Source: JAHBNG01 sp039028975 (GTDB lineage Bacteria; Chloroflexota; Anaerolineae; Caldilineales; Caldilineaceae). Taken from it: a stretch of DNA of 64,000 nucleotides. A program made the position numbers and the translations under genes. This document shows, in pieces, positions 54,501 to 61,720 of the stretch (the first letter of the stretch is position 1; every line of letters begins with the position of its first letter). The stretch covers positions 65,511-129,510 of the forward strand of contig JBCCHB010000022.1 of the NCBI GenBank assembly GCA_039028975.1. The letters run 5' to 3'. A model generated the notes under the pieces. That model was not told the origin of the DNA and ran no database searches. It saw only the letters and a program-made list of their open reading frames with translations.

Positions 54501-54987
54501 TAGATGAGTTGCTTTGAGATGAGTTATTCTTCGATCCACTACTTCTCGATGAACGGTAGTGACACCATAAATCGGCAGCGCCAAGAAGTGCCAAGTCCAA
54601 ATCTCGATGAGCCAAAATGAAGTATTTAACCTGCTCTAGCTCATGAGGCTTTCCTCGCCAACGAGATTCCGGCATTTGCTCTCGCATTTCTTGGTACGTT
54701 TGAGAGAGGAAGAGTACTCTTTCCCCGCATAGCGTCCGAACCTCCTCCGGAGATATATCACAATTCCGTAAAAGGGAGTGGATGAGGGCCGCCTGCTGCA
54801 GTTCTTCCCCTGCTCCCCATTCGCGCAGAATATTGGCCACATTTTGACCATGCTCTAGGAGGCTTTCGATGGACAGGGTTGGGTTTGTCTCGGATAAAGT
54901 GGCATTGGCTTCGGTTAGAACATACTTGAGCCGACCATAAAGAGCCACAATCAGATTATCACATGAAGAGGACGCATTCTTAGTCAT
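51547..54987 (-). CDS. RelA/SpoT-like protein with degenerate catalytic domains fused to P-loop ATPase
   Basis: An 1146-residue fusion in RSH order. HD-like region 40-145: the HD signature is replaced by ALIHSLLRN. Synthetase-like region 205-395: CYRTLFWLHRLFTP and NGYRTLQTIV resemble CY..L..H...P and NGYqSLHT, but the catalytic Arg/Lys and Glu contacts are missing (EICTYEMDEINRWGVAAVH). TGS 427-492 (TLYVFSPQGELFRFHRGCTV), CC zinc finger at C616-C617 with HRLDC (642-646), ACT about 672-745. The ATPase has Walker A GQKRVGKTS (805-813), Walker B LLLDEF (901-906) and a wHTH-like end. Inferred role: sensing tRNA or ribosome state without making ppGpp. Confidence 0.85.
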   Translation of the reverse strand: MTKNASSSCDNLIVALYGRLKYVLTEANATLSETNPTLSIESLLEHGQNVANILREWGAGEELQQAALIHSLLRNCDISPEEVRTLCGERVLFLSQTYQEMREQMPESRWRGKPHELEQVKYFILAHRDLDLALLGAADLWCHYRSSRSSGSKNNSSQSNSSKSNPLVNQSKYAEIARHVLSPYLEFLGMYQIREELEEWLVATRKQQIRKQMDLYEANSRVAFNQIRKQITPAISWAQLLFRKRFYSSKPSVDNISFSSSALSFKSQPVLYIDVLVDNEELCYRTLFWLHRLFTPVEDGVNDSIGNSRRNGYRTLQTIVWGDIDDSPELTADALQNGIDANSQGATENSSSISALSTKSTRDKPSPSSLRIRIHFEICTYEMDEINRWGVAAVHLGKSQQPNLPNAWWTHIEEKFRQIDVAPIGSLAETLYVFSPQGELFRFHRGCTVVDYAYYVHSELAAQCRRFFINGETVEPATVLHHLDLIELEHDPSAPGPTRVWFNAARTPRAKTHIDRYLKRHGQGIYHAQKALDVRRKALEDHYGFNIPDHRVSQALSTEMQKRSITSLDDLMNEISAGRLNPDRLFHPFFADEIIRQVQIPTSMRLRPHQLNLAQCCKPKPGDDIIGRPSIRNEVVTGLKIHRLDCAKLGGNTDGSHPIKWRLQPELKSIAQIEMRVLDEHGILGDAVNQIYAMLPRVTLYKAEAIARNGVATIRFVVEAASSELIDEITDALRRLPNRTVDEVRQMSLPLSEREDLLQPVSTAQANPYSRMPVFDEGMFFGRSKELSEVRDWLRAHVGIIWLLGQKRVGKTSLLLHLKNHFLDKQEFTPVYLDFQMLSSLETGEIFFEIANAVYSELRDEGYTAELGSPLHTMFEHDPSGHLVRYLRGAQSHPETGKLVLLLDEFSRTTDAHQQGKLDESFFQLWRGLVQSTQPYVKYVIVVQQQAYDSMVERVQGGVEDPSWRLMELGEKMPLLPLTDKDARHLIEWPIRNYLEFSSELLDYVYSLTGGSPFLIQSFCFRLVSYMIQINKRQVDWPEISHVEMEFMSPNESLFAHLLDLIRGVANAVCSQVALLADAQRQDDRSIHPIVDWAQIKGAHPNIPPARLHSTLNQLCERHILIQVEEDKWCFGSLLFQDWLALNSMS

Positions 54988-55044
54988 CTGGTGAATAGGT
55001 TAGAGAATGCACAAAATTTATACGGTTACAGTTCAAGAAAGATG

Positions 55045-55073
55045 TTGACTTTGTGTATCTTGTGTGCTACCAT
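55045..55073 (+). promoter_or_regulatory. Extended -10 promoter toward the small ORFs
   Basis: TTGACT (55045-55050), 17-bp spacer, TGC-TACCAT with the -10 box at 55068-55073. Divergent from the RSH-like gene. Confidence 0.5.
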
Positions 55074-55207
55074 AGTGTTTGCAATTTGTTACAGGCAAAG
55101 AAATACACATAATCATAACTATACCCTACAATTGGTAATCTGGCAAACACAATTTTTCCGTGTATTGAAGAGCCACTTTGTTAGCCAACGTAGTAAGGGA
55201 GGTGAAG

Positions 55208-55321
55208 ATGATGATAAGGACGACCAAAGACATGGTTGTAAAAGCAAATGCGATGAGGCAGAAGGCTATAATTGATTACAGCCTTGGCAAGCAAGACCAA
55301 CTCTTTACACAAATAAATTAA
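55208..55321 (+). CDS. Possible 37-residue peptide divergent from the RSH-like gene
   Basis: A 37-codon frame beginning MMIRTTKDMVVKANAMRQKA with GGAGG five bases before its ATG, so the ribosome-binding site is excellent. A TTGACT-17-TACCAT promoter lies about 140 bp upstream. The peptide is Lys/Gln-rich and amphipathic, with no known family. Its position, divergent from the RSH-like/ATPase operon, may be meaningful; it may also be a leader or chance frame. Confidence 0.35.
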   Translation: MMIRTTKDMVVKANAMRQKAIIDYSLGKQDQLFTQIN

Positions 55322-55520
55322 CAGTATGGCGATACAACTATACTTGGCTCTGTCATAAATGAGAATATGAAAGCTGTAGTTTTTCATGGTTCAAGCAGCA
55401 CCACGGAGGATGAAAAAGTCGTGCTAATCCATCTGGTCCGTGTCCCATTTTTCAGGGCAGTATAGACAAAGATAGGATGTGACAGAAGAATCGCCTACTG
55501 TATTGATGCGGAGGCATAAA

Positions 55521-55733
55521 ATGTATTCTCGTTACCAAACCTATTTATATAAACCTAAGTTACTTCAATCTAAGCCAGACTTTTTGGTCCCAGCAATCCG
55601 AAACATACGCCTAGAAGAAATGTACCTCAAACGAAAGTATCCTAACCTGCTTCGCGACGTTGCAAAGCGCCTCAATGAAATCTGGGCTAGGCATGGTGTC
55701 TATGGAAATCCATCTTTAGTGGGTGCCCATTAA
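55521..55733 (+). CDS. Small basic protein, unknown function
   Basis: A 70-residue protein starting at the ATG at 55521, supported by GGAGG six bases upstream; an in-frame codon at 55479 has no ribosome site. Rich in Arg, Lys and Tyr (MYSRYQTYLYKPKLL, then NLLRDVAKRLNEIWARHG), predicted helical, and likely nucleic-acid or membrane associated. No family could be named. It lies between the RSH-like operon, divergent, and the MFS transporter. Confidence 0.5.
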   Translation: MYSRYQTYLYKPKLLQSKPDFLVPAIRNIRLEEMYLKRKYPNLLRDVAKRLNEIWARHGVYGNPSLVGAH

Positions 55734-55810
55734 CCACTTTACCTCACAAACACATCAGCGTAGAAGCTTAAGGTATATATAGCCTACTCTATGGTCAATA
55801 GATTGCAGTC

Positions 55811-55920
55811 TGTCATTTCTGAGTCTGCCCTGAGCAGAGCCGAAGGGAGGCACGAGGAGAAATCTTCGCTTGGCTAAACGGAAAATTTCTCTCGCTCCTT
55901 CCCTCGGGCGCGACATGACG
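55811..55920. repeat. Dispersed palindromic repeat, family D variant
   Basis: TGTCATTTCTGAG and CGACATGACGA bound the element. CCGAAGGGAGG with CACGAGGAGAAATC pairs with the later TTTCTCTCGCTCCTTCC and CTCGG, giving a hairpin with arms of about 30 bp. Confidence 0.55.
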
Positions 55921-56104
55921 ATGAAGCTGAGAAACTTCACTATCATCAGTGGCTTCATGGTAGGCTGTCTCATTTTGTGGTTGAGCCACTTATTTCTCCT
56001 AGACAGCTCAAATTGGAAACATCTCCTCTATTGCCATAAAGATACGCCTTTATGTTGAATTATGGTATAATCCTCTTCCTAATCAAAAGACTTTAAAGAA
56101 TAAA

Positions 56105-56188
56105 TTATGGAATGAGTTGTAAATAACTTGCGCGTTTCAATCGGGTGTAGCCCCTTCAAGTGCTCAAGTTATTTAATTCTCGTTCCTA
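56105..56188 (+). repeat. Miniature inverted repeat, family B, 84 bp
   Basis: TTATGGAATGAGTTGTAAAT to TTATTTAATTCTCGTTCCTA; nearly identical to 59641-59725. Terminal arms (TAAATAACTTG facing CAAGTTATTTA) are inverted. Confidence 0.75.
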
Positions 56189-56249
56189 CATAGGTAGACT
56201 ACTTTCGTCTGGCTATCTATAGCTCGGCATATGCTCCTAGGGGCTTCAC

Positions 56250-57452
56250 ATGAATATTCGTCGGCTTGGTTCTGTTTCTCTTGGTCACATGTCTGTCGAT
56301 ATTATGGCATCATCCATTGCGATGATTCTGACGGCGGTATCGGGCAAATTTGAGTTAACGCTATCCCAAATTGGCCTTGGGGCCATGATCGTTATGTTTG
56401 CCTCATCGTTGACGCAACCGTTCTTTGGCGCTTGGGCGGACAAGTTACGAGGACGCTGGTTGGGACCAGTCGGGTTACTCTGGTACGCCTTCTTTTTCTT
56501 TCTGATTCCTTTTGTGCCAAGCTACACTCTAATGATCGTTTGTCTAACCTTAGGTTCTCTAGGCAGCGCAGCCATTCATACAGCTGGTATGGTCATTGCA
56601 CCAGATGCAGGCGGAGACAAACCCACTACAGCTACATCCATTTTTTTCTTATTTGGTCAATCTGGGTTGGCACTTGGCCCGATCATCACTGGATTTATCC
56701 TAAAGTATCAGGGGCTAGCGGGGTTGCCCTACGTTGCAATCGCCATTCTCCCTGTTGTTTTGCTGATGTTTCTATTTTTGCATGAGCCGGTCCGTTATGT
56801 TGGTGATCAAGAGAGAAGTAAAGGGGAAAACGATCGGAAAGGGAATTCCCCAACCGATGTATCTAAAGTTGCATGGGCAACGCTTGCCCTCTTTATGTTG
56901 TTAATCCTCTTGCGCTCAACCACATTTCATACATACATGACGTTTTTGCCTGCTTATCTTGATGGCCTGGGGTACGAAACAGACGCATATGGCATCATGA
57001 TTGGAGCGTTTGTCTTTGGCGGTGCAGTGGGTACGCTTGTTGGTGGCATCTTGGGGGATCGCTTTAACCGACGTCTGGTTATTTTTACCTCACTGATTGT
57101 TGCAATTCCTTTCTGTTTCATTATGTTAGGTGCATCGGGTTTGCTCTTCTATGCAGCCGCTTTCGCCGCAGGAGCCTTGCTCAATATGTCCCACAGTATA
57201 CTGATTGTCATTGGGCAAGCATTGATCCCCAATCAGAAAGGGATGATGTCTGGCGCAACGTTAGGCTTCATGTTTGCTAGTGGTTCCATTATGGCCTGGC
57301 TGGCTGGAGAAGCTGCGGATGTCTATGGTTTACCGACCATTATGTATGTATTAGCAATCGTACCAGTTACAGGTGCATTGATGGTACTCCTGCTACCCAG
57401 CACTCGCCCTAATACAGCAGAGGGGCCGGCTGTTGCTGCAGCTGGAGATTAG
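56250..57452 (+). CDS. MFS transporter, fosmidomycin-resistance-like
   Basis: A 400-residue transporter with about 12 hydrophobic helices. The opening SVSLGHMSVDIMASSIAMIL is like Fsr-type efflux proteins, and the motif A-like loop GAWADKLRGRWLGP follows helix two. IHTAGMVIAPDAGGDKPTTA lies after helix four. Fsr-like proteins export fosmidomycin, other small acids or sugars; the true substrate is unknown. Only 51 bp separate it from gshB, so the two may be co-expressed. It sits behind a family B repeat. Confidence 0.88.
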   Translation: MNIRRLGSVSLGHMSVDIMASSIAMILTAVSGKFELTLSQIGLGAMIVMFASSLTQPFFGAWADKLRGRWLGPVGLLWYAFFFFLIPFVPSYTLMIVCLTLGSLGSAAIHTAGMVIAPDAGGDKPTTATSIFFLFGQSGLALGPIITGFILKYQGLAGLPYVAIAILPVVLLMFLFLHEPVRYVGDQERSKGENDRKGNSPTDVSKVAWATLALFMLLILLRSTTFHTYMTFLPAYLDGLGYETDAYGIMIGAFVFGGAVGTLVGGILGDRFNRRLVIFTSLIVAIPFCFIMLGASGLLFYAAAFAAGALLNMSHSILIVIGQALIPNQKGMMSGATLGFMFASGSIMAWLAGEAADVYGLPTIMYVLAIVPVTGALMVLLLPSTRPNTAEGPAVAAAGD

Positions 57453-57503
57453 AGAGCCGCTGGACGCTTCGCACTCATATGGCTCAAAAGGAGAAACACC
57501 TTT

Positions 57504-58454
57504 ATGAAATTCCTCTTTTTAATGGACCCCCCTGTCACCGTAAATATAAAAAAAGATACCAGTTTTGCCTTTATGGAAGGGGCGACGGAGCGCGGGCATG
57601 AGACGTACTATGTTCCCAAGGGTGGAATTACCCTTAACCAAGGCTCTGTGCAATTTCGTGCGACATTGGCTACACCCCAACGGGTTACTGAGAAGCCTTT
57701 TATTCTTGGCAAGGAGACAATTTTACGAGATGAGGATGTGGATGTCCTATTCATACGCCCTGATCCACCCTTCGATGCCGAGTATCTGATGAACACTTGG
57801 CTGCTGGACCAGGCTAGGGACAGAGGTATAGTGGTTGTCAATGATCCATCAGGGGTGCGCACTGTAAATGAGAAGGTATGGGCCACCCAGTTTACGCAGA
57901 TCATCCCCAAAACTGTTGTTACCCGTCATAAGTCAGATTTTAATGATTTTCTTGAGGCAGAAGGAGAAGTCATCATCAAGCCGACCGACGGGCATGGTGG
58001 TGCTGGTGTCTTCCGGATTCGCCAAGGTGACTTAAACCGCAATGTCACATTTGAAACGCTCACAAAGAACGAACAGTCAGAGGTAATTGTTCAGCAGTAT
58101 TTATCCGATGCATCGGTGGGAGACAAACGAATTCTTCTCCTCAATGGCGAACTTCTGGGTGCGGTTCTGCGAGTTCACAGTGAAGATGATCATCGTAATA
58201 ATTTCTTTGCTGGCGGCCATCCCGAAGCAACGACGGTTACCAACAGAGAGATAGAGATAATCGAGACATTGGCCCCTCACCTGCGTCGCTTGGGTCTGTA
58301 CTTCGTCGGAATCGATGTTATCGGAGAGCGTTTGGTAGAAGTCAATGTTACATCACCTACAGGGATTCAAGAAGCCAGCCACTTTGCTGGAACAAGGTTA
58401 GACGATAAAGTGATCGCTTTTGCCGAGGGGTTAGTCGAACAAAGAAGCCGCTAA
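57504..58454 (+). CDS. gshB: Glutathione synthetase (GshB-like, ATP-grasp)
   Basis: A 316-residue ATP-grasp enzyme. GshB family features are present: MKFLFLMDPP, FIRPDPPFDAEY (binding of glutathione or gamma-Glu-Cys), VIIKPTDGHGGAGVFR (Gly-rich loop), VIVQQYLSD, GDKRILLLNGELLGAVLR and GIDVIGERLVEVNVTSP. It ligates gamma-glutamylcysteine and glycine with ATP. No gshA is nearby. The stop codon TAA is the first part of a family B repeat that also carries a hairpin terminator. Confidence 0.93.
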   Translation: MKFLFLMDPPVTVNIKKDTSFAFMEGATERGHETYYVPKGGITLNQGSVQFRATLATPQRVTEKPFILGKETILRDEDVDVLFIRPDPPFDAEYLMNTWLLDQARDRGIVVVNDPSGVRTVNEKVWATQFTQIIPKTVVTRHKSDFNDFLEAEGEVIIKPTDGHGGAGVFRIRQGDLNRNVTFETLTKNEQSEVIVQQYLSDASVGDKRILLLNGELLGAVLRVHSEDDHRNNFFAGGHPEATTVTNREIEIIETLAPHLRRLGLYFVGIDVIGERLVEVNVTSPTGIQEASHFAGTRLDDKVIAFAEGLVEQRSR

Positions 58455-58546
58455 GGAATGGAGATCGAATAACTCCTTGAAGTTAGATGACAGTCACTTC
58501 GGAAGTGACTGTCATCTTATCGGTTTTATTTAATTCTCGTTCCTAA
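58452..58546 (+). repeat. Family B miniature element overlapping the gshB stop codon
   Basis: TAAGGAATGG to TTATTTAATTCTCGTTCCTAA, with the usual centre replaced by a hairpin. The TAA of the left end is the gshB stop codon. Confidence 0.65.
58486..58516 (+). terminator. gshB hairpin terminator with UUCG-type loop
   Basis: GATGACAGTCACTTC and GAAGTGACTGTCATC form a perfect 15-base inverted repeat around C-UUCG-G. A modest T-rich stretch (TTTTATTT) follows a few bases later. Confidence 0.75.
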
Positions 58547-58858
58547 GCCGGTTCAATATGGCAAGTTGATTACCTTATTATCACGCTATTGATGGCACAA
58601 ACACTTTTAAGTCGCTCGTACTCGTTTCGTTGGCATACTTACGTGCGGCGTAAGACGTGGCTTCCAAACATAGCCGTATCCAAAGATGCTTTCCATTACG
58701 ATCTGCCCTGTAAATAACAGAGATTAAAAGATTTCACAGATGAATACGGAATAAAATCTGCGCAACCTTTGTAATCTTTGTTGATTTTTATCCCCCATGG
58801 TACATCTTGTTGAATGTTTAACTACTGAATATGTACTAAGTAAAGCTCGGGTTACATT
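58547..58858. other. 312-bp spacer with an AT-rich dispersed repeat
   Basis: No gene is seen. The stretch at about 58749-58824 (AATCTTTGTTGATTTTTATC, then TGTTGAATGTTTAAC) matches 7390-7466. Confidence 0.45.
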
Positions 58859-59557
58859 ATGAGATTTGGAATTGTAATATTTTTTATCTTCTTTGTTGTC
58901 TTTTTGCTTATATTTTCACTGATTACGGGCATTGCTTGGATAATGGCCCGCTTGTTAATGCTGATCTTCCCGCTAAACCTATTTCAAGCCATGCTGCTCA
59001 GCACCATCTTTTCAAGCGGTGCCGGGTTTTCTGTTTACAGATTGTTTATAGTATTCGCTGATGCTGAAGAAATGATGTCAGTCATAGAGGAAAATTCTCA
59101 GAAGGGTGCGCGAACTGTGCCAGTACCTCAGCTATCCAAACCTTCCGATGACGAATATGATGTAATATCTTCTAAACAATTCTACAAAAAGGCATCAGAG
59201 CGGACGTGGAAAAAATGGCTGACCGAGGAAATTGCCAACGATATCTACGCTGAGTTCCAGGATAATCCCCAGACTGTTTCAAATTTGAATCAATCTCAAA
59301 TAGAAGGATTATCTATCCGTTTGGCAGAAGTTGGCATCGAGATCATCACAGGAAAGACTTCAAGAGCACGCAATCTCAAGGCATCCAAAAATGCATTTGT
59401 GAAACAGGCTGAAAAAGCAGACCAGATGCCGGACAATGATGAAATCCTCGGTATGGCTGTTGATGCGTACAATCTAAATATGGATTACTATAAGGATGAG
59501 TTACTCGAAGTCATTCGAGACAAGAAGTGGAATAAGCTTTCTACAATCAAAGAATAA
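58859..59557 (+). CDS. Small integral-membrane protein, unknown function
   Basis: A 232-residue protein with two N-terminal membrane helices (IVIFFIFFVVFLLIFSLI and LLMLIFPLNLFQAMLLSTIF) and a hydrophilic C-terminal cytoplasmic domain (about 75-232), rich in Lys and Glu (YDVISSKQFYKKASERTWKK). No family was recognised. An anchored regulatory or scaffold role is possible. Repeats flank it on both sides (families B and A). Confidence 0.6.
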   Translation: MRFGIVIFFIFFVVFLLIFSLITGIAWIMARLLMLIFPLNLFQAMLLSTIFSSGAGFSVYRLFIVFADAEEMMSVIEENSQKGARTVPVPQLSKPSDDEYDVISSKQFYKKASERTWKKWLTEEIANDIYAEFQDNPQTVSNLNQSQIEGLSIRLAEVGIEIITGKTSRARNLKASKNAFVKQAEKADQMPDNDEILGMAVDAYNLNMDYYKDELLEVIRDKKWNKLSTIKE

Positions 59558-59579
59558 CCGTATAACAAGCTTTCTTTCC

Positions 59580-59615
59580 TATACTCAGCTCCGTTTGAAA
59601 ACGACCGCAGCATAG
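59580..59615 (+). repeat. Miniature inverted repeat, family A, short form
   Basis: TATACTCAGCTCCGTTTGAA then AACGACCGCAGCATAG: the best match to the family consensus, just after the membrane-protein gene. Confidence 0.7.
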
Positions 59616-59640
59616 ATAGATACAGAAGGTGTCAACGGTT

Positions 59641-59725
59641 TTAAGGAATGAGTTGTAAATAACTTGCGCGTTTCAATCGGGTGTAACCCCTTCAGGTACT
59701 CAAGTTATTTAATTCCCGTTCCTAA
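59641..59725 (+). repeat. Miniature inverted repeat, family B, 85 bp
   Basis: TTAAGGAATGAGTTGTAAAT to CAAGTTATTTAATTCCCGTT then CCTAA. The ends are imperfect inverted repeats of about 25 bp and the copy differs from 56105-56188 at only a few bases. Confidence 0.8.
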
Positions 59726-59778
59726 AATGGTCTTCAAATCGACCACAGAATATCACAGACCAATTGGAAACAAATATT

Positions 59779-60168
59779 ATGGCTAATGTACCAGACAACT
59801 TGATGTACTCCAAAGAGGATGAATGGGTCAAGATTGAGAATGATAGAGCAATTATAGGAATTAGTGACTATGCTCAAGACGCGCTCTCAGACATTGTTTA
59901 TCTAGAGTTACCAAATGTAGGAGACACGTTTAAGGCTGATGAAGTTTTTGGCGTGGTGGAATCAGTTAAAGCTGCTTCAGATCTCTTTACACCTATTTCT
60001 ATTGAAATTCTTGAAGTCAACGAGGCATTGGTGGAAAGTCCAGAGATGATCAACGACGATCCATATGGGGAAGGCTGGATGATCAAAGTCACTGTACAGG
60101 ATACCAGCCAATTGGATTCTATGATGAGTGCTGCCGATTATGAAGCCTACTGTGAGACTCGCTCCTAG
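59779..60168 (+). CDS. gcvH: Glycine cleavage system H protein
   Basis: A 129-residue lipoyl carrier. The start at 59779 gives the usual MANVPDNLMYSKEDEW; an upstream Met at 59764 is less typical. The lipoyl lysine lies in VFGVVESVKAASDLFTP, and the flanking GISDYAQDALSDIVYLELP is highly conserved. It carries the aminomethyl group from GcvP to GcvT in glycine oxidation. gcvT and gcvP are not in the window, so it is encoded apart from its partners here. Confidence 0.96.
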   Translation: MANVPDNLMYSKEDEWVKIENDRAIIGISDYAQDALSDIVYLELPNVGDTFKADEVFGVVESVKAASDLFTPISIEILEVNEALVESPEMINDDPYGEGWMIKVTVQDTSQLDSMMSAADYEAYCETRS

Positions 60169-60192
60169 GGTGAGTGTTGTCAAGTTACGCTC

Positions 60193-60276
60193 ATACTCAT
60201 CTCCCATTGGAAACCGTCGTTTGGTGATTCCTGGAAGAACGTGAAATAGTACGGTTCTCAATTCGAACGCAGTGCA
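60193..60276 (+). repeat. Family A repeat, diverged long form
   Basis: ATACTCATCTCCCATTGGAA to CGAACGCAGTGCA, with an internal CGTCGTTTGGTGATTCCTGG in the position of the TTTGGTCTCTCC segment of other long copies. Confidence 0.45.
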
Positions 60277-60390
60277 ACTGATGAGAACTTAGATTTTTTT
60301 TCAGAGTCAAAGAAAATCATGCACATTGTGATTAATTTCACAATCATGTTCTCTATGCATATGGTATGATCACTTTAGGAGGATAAAGAG

Positions 60391-61713
60391 ATGACCCAGA
60401 ATCCTAAAGTGATTATTATCGGTGCCGGATTTGGCGGCCTATTCGCAGCAAGAGAGCTGGCCAACCAATCTGTTGATGTGTTATTGGTTGACCGTAATAA
60501 CTATCATACATTTACCCCACTTCTATACCAAGTAGCCACGGCAGCCTTGGATCCCAGCCAAATTGCCTACCCTGTACGTTCCATCTTTCGCAGTATACCT
60601 AATATCCACTTCTTATTAGGAATAGTAACTAAGATTGATGCAGAGCTGCAGCAAGTCACAATCATGTGTGGTGAACAGCCACGTACAGAAGTTTATGACT
60701 ATCTAATTGTTGCTGCAGGAAGTGTCCCTACCTACTTTGGTAGCGATGATTTTCGTCAGTATGCATTCGAGTTACGCACGCTTCACGACTCAATTCGATT
60801 ACGCAACCACGTTCTCAATCTCTTTGAAGAGGCTGTGTGGACGGAAGACGACGCACATCGTAATGCTTTACTTACTGTCGTTGTCGTAGGCGGAGGACCA
60901 ACAGGACTAGAGACAGCAGGGGCCGTCTTTGAGCTCTACAACCATGTCTTGAATCAAGATTATCCCCAGGCTGATTTGAAGGCTAAAGTGATTTTAGTAG
61001 AGATGCAGAACCACCTGCTAGGGCCTTATCCATCTCGATTACGTCAAGCGGCACAAGATCAGTTGGAGTCATTGGGCGTTGAGGTTCAATTGGGTCACCG
61101 TGTTACTGAGGTTTATGCCGATAGAGTCGTTTTAGACGATGGCTCACTCATTCCAAGCCATACGTTAGTCTGGTCTGCCGGCGTCAAAGCCGCCCCTGTG
61201 GCAGAGTTACTGGCGACGGAGCTGCGATCCAATGGCACCATCCCAATCGATTCAACGACTCGGGTGCAGGGAATGAAACGGGTCTTCGCTATCGGTGACA
61301 ATGCATATCTGCCCCAACACGAGAATGTAGGCTATCCTATGCTCATTCCGGTTGCCCAACAGCAAGGTCAGGTGGCGGCCAGAAATGTCCTGGCAGACCT
61401 CAACGGTACCAGCCCGAAGACGTTTCGGTATGTTGATAAGGGTATTATGGCAACGATTGGACGCAGTCGAGCGGTAGCCTGGATCTTCAATCGATTTGCT
61501 TTGACAGGACGGTTGGCTTGGTTGGCTTGGCTTGGTTTACATTTGGTTATGCTGCTTGGCTTCCGCAATCGTCTGAGCGTTTTCATCAACTGGATCTGGA
61601 ATTATATAACATATGATCGCTCAGTACGTATCATTTGGCGGCAATCGGCACAAAAATCATCGCTGTCAGACAGTACGCTTGACGAACAACATCCCGTTTT
61701 GCTCGAAAAGTAG
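60391..61713 (+). CDS. Type II NADH dehydrogenase-like FAD oxidoreductase (NDH-2)
   Basis: A 440-residue flavoprotein. FAD-binding VIIIGAGFGGLFAARELA is at the N-terminus. YHTFTPLLYQVATAALDPSQ is the NDH-2 quinone and FAD-contact signature. The NAD site is VVVVGGGPTGLETAGAVFEL, and VFAIGDNAYLPQ is the second FAD contact. A hydrophobic C-terminal segment (about 365-400) fits a monotopic membrane anchor. Non-proton-pumping transfer of electrons from NADH to quinone is expected. AGGAGG precedes the ATG. The gene converges on an aldo/keto reductase with seven bases between. Confidence 0.92.
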   Translation: MTQNPKVIIIGAGFGGLFAARELANQSVDVLLVDRNNYHTFTPLLYQVATAALDPSQIAYPVRSIFRSIPNIHFLLGIVTKIDAELQQVTIMCGEQPRTEVYDYLIVAAGSVPTYFGSDDFRQYAFELRTLHDSIRLRNHVLNLFEEAVWTEDDAHRNALLTVVVVGGGPTGLETAGAVFELYNHVLNQDYPQADLKAKVILVEMQNHLLGPYPSRLRQAAQDQLESLGVEVQLGHRVTEVYADRVVLDDGSLIPSHTLVWSAGVKAAPVAELLATELRSNGTIPIDSTTRVQGMKRVFAIGDNAYLPQHENVGYPMLIPVAQQQGQVAARNVLADLNGTSPKTFRYVDKGIMATIGRSRAVAWIFNRFALTGRLAWLAWLGLHLVMLLGFRNRLSVFINWIWNYITYDRSVRIIWRQSAQKSSLSDSTLDEQHPVLLEK

Positions 61714-61720
61714 GTAGATC

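Noticed and set aside
55366..55464. Frame starting MKAVVFHG, like the N-terminus of zinc alcohol dehydrogenases
   Set aside because: The similarity stops after eight residues, the remaining 24 codons match nothing of the family and there is no ribosome site. At most a chance or tiny remnant.
59620..59778. Glycine riboswitch upstream of gcvH
   Set aside because: The gap is occupied by family A and B repeats; no paired aptamer-like motifs were recognised.
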